From positions 18,831,008 through 18,895,007 of the forward strand of contig NC_092561.1 of the NCBI RefSeq assembly GCF_037975245.1: a stretch of DNA of 64,000 bases. The letters are read 5' to 3'. Shown here piece by piece: positions 62,950-64,000 of the stretch (the stretch's first letter is position 1; each line of letters starts with the position of its first letter). A program made the translations under genes and the position numbers. The notes beneath the pieces were generated by a model, which was given only the letters and a program-made list of their open reading frames with translations, did no database searches and had not been told where the DNA came from. The stretch comes from Apostichopus japonicus (lineage: Eukaryota > Echinodermata > Holothuroidea > Aspidochirotida > Stichopodidae).

Positions 62950-64000
62950 CTAGGAGGAAGAGGAATGAGGAAGACAAAATCTGATTAGAAAACATTCGTT
63001 AAACGGGTTTGATAAAGGAACAGGCAAAATCAGAGAGACAAAATTCAACCACAGAAAAATTGTGAACATGAAATATGTGTAAAAGTGGGAGGGGCCTGAC
63101 GTTTCGATCCAAGCAGGATCTTCTTTGACAGAGGCTGAATGACAAGTCGATCCTGCTAGGATGGAAACGTCAGGCCCACTTACTTTTACACATTTACTTT
63201 AATACATGTAGGTTCTTTAGTGGATTTAAAAGCAGTTTGCTAACAGTTTTGGTTTTATTTTGAACATGAAATATATTAATTTAAGCAACTTGTAACACCC
63301 CACGGGTCCGTACGAAACACAAAGCAAACCGCATCCCCGAACCAGGTCATTGAAATTGAAGCGGAAATTAAGTTTGAAATCTGTTCTAATTTGTTTGGTG
63401 CACTGTACCATCTCTATGAATGAACTATGAATGAACTTCACGTCCGCTCCCATTGTCCAGACAAATTTACACATACTGAACATTAGTCAAGTTTCATTTC
63501 TGAGAAAGTTTTAATCCTCCAATCTTCTGATCTTGTTTTTTCCCCTAGGTCTTTTTTTTTTTGCTTCTTTCATTGTATACCCTGACATGTGACAATGAGT
63601 CATGGAAATGTGAAGTCAAATTCCATGCCAAATATTAGAGCCTTCATATAGCAGTATTTACTGTAGAGAGTGAGCTCACAACCTTGTCACCTTAACAACC
63701 ACATAATGAATTCATGCGTGGATAAAACATAATACACTCAATTTAAACATAGGTAGAAAACCACATTAGCTACAACAATCCTATCTAGTTTGAATATTTA
63801 AAATTATACATAAAATTTACCAGACATTATGACTCATAAAAATTGTCTGCACTTCATGTCAAAGAATTCTATTATTTAAACCACGTGGGGGGGGGGGGCA
63901 GGGGGGGGCATGGGCACAATGACAATTCATCATAACACACAAAGAAAGTAAATTGAGGTCAGCTATTATCTTGTATAGTACTATTGGTATGGTAGACCAC
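62950..64000 (-). other. SMPD2 upstream intron
   Basis: Contains the second Penelope-derived palindrome and G-runs near 63888-63908. I looked for the N-terminal SMPD2 exon (expected to encode an NCWG-type motif and the catalytic Glu) and did not find it, so it should lie beyond the window. Confidence 0.5.
63077..63262. mobile_element. Penelope-derived palindrome, copy 2
   Basis: Left arm 63077-63125 (cctgacgtttcgatccaagc) and right arm about 63152-63191 (gatcctgctaggatggaaac) are inverted and end in gtgtaaaag/cttttacac. The flank agtggatttaaaagcagttt matches copy 1, so this is a dispersed short element rather than chance. Confidence 0.7.

Overview
The window is animal nuclear DNA: spliced genes with GT-AG introns, long AT-rich introns, and heavy loads of LINE, Penelope-like, SINE, MITE and minisatellite sequence. 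TRIM-like E3 ligases, a death-effector-domain exon and the repeat style suggest a marine invertebrate deuterostome, most likely an echinoderm and possibly a sea cucumber. That placement is inferred from gene content; no marker in the window fixes the species.

Left part (1-24.2 kb, + strand). One gene appears to run through this region. A death effector domain (DED) exon (271-537), a short linker exon (3026-3110) and a large RING/B-box/coiled-coil/beta-propeller exon (3338-5462) join in one open frame through consensus splice sites. This predicts a DED-TRIM fusion protein whose 5' end lies before the window. Further phase-compatible exons (5791-5901, 16793-16907, 18735-18844, perhaps 24055-24102) suggest a C-terminal tail. 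The 10.9-kb intron after 5901 holds an antisense 7,965-bp Ty3/Gypsy-like LTR element. Its LTRs are nearly identical, but its pol frame has no reverse transcriptase domain.

Middle (24.2-34.9 kb). A second, paralogous TRIM-like gene (26770-28995, + strand) shares the domain order and the position of the 3' intron, but no DED exon is visible upstream of it. Around it are a Penelope-like fragment, SINEs, LINE 3' ends, a TTAA-flanked MITE family and long TA runs.

Right part (34.9-64 kb). A complete 11-exon PSMD13 gene (proteasome lid subunit Rpn9, 377 aa, 34945-47190, + strand) faces a 5'-truncated SMPD2 gene (neutral sphingomyelinase, - strand, five exons seen, 54340-62949). They are convergent, with about 7 kb of largely empty sequence between them. 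Their introns carry two MITE families with 6-bp target duplications, a 980-bp element with 59-bp perfect inverted repeats and a 9-bp duplication, and Penelope-derived palindromes. They also carry minisatellites whose repeat unit contains the adjacent gene's own splice donor (PSMD13 exon 6, SMPD2 exon ending at 58924). A third array, at the SMPD2 3' end, repeats the stop-codon context.

The genes have unrelated functions (immune or ubiquitin signalling, proteasome, sphingolipid hydrolysis), so no operon-like cooperation is implied. The most unusual signals are the DED-TRIM gene model, the RT-less LTR element with young LTRs, and the tandem arrays built from gene-boundary sequence.
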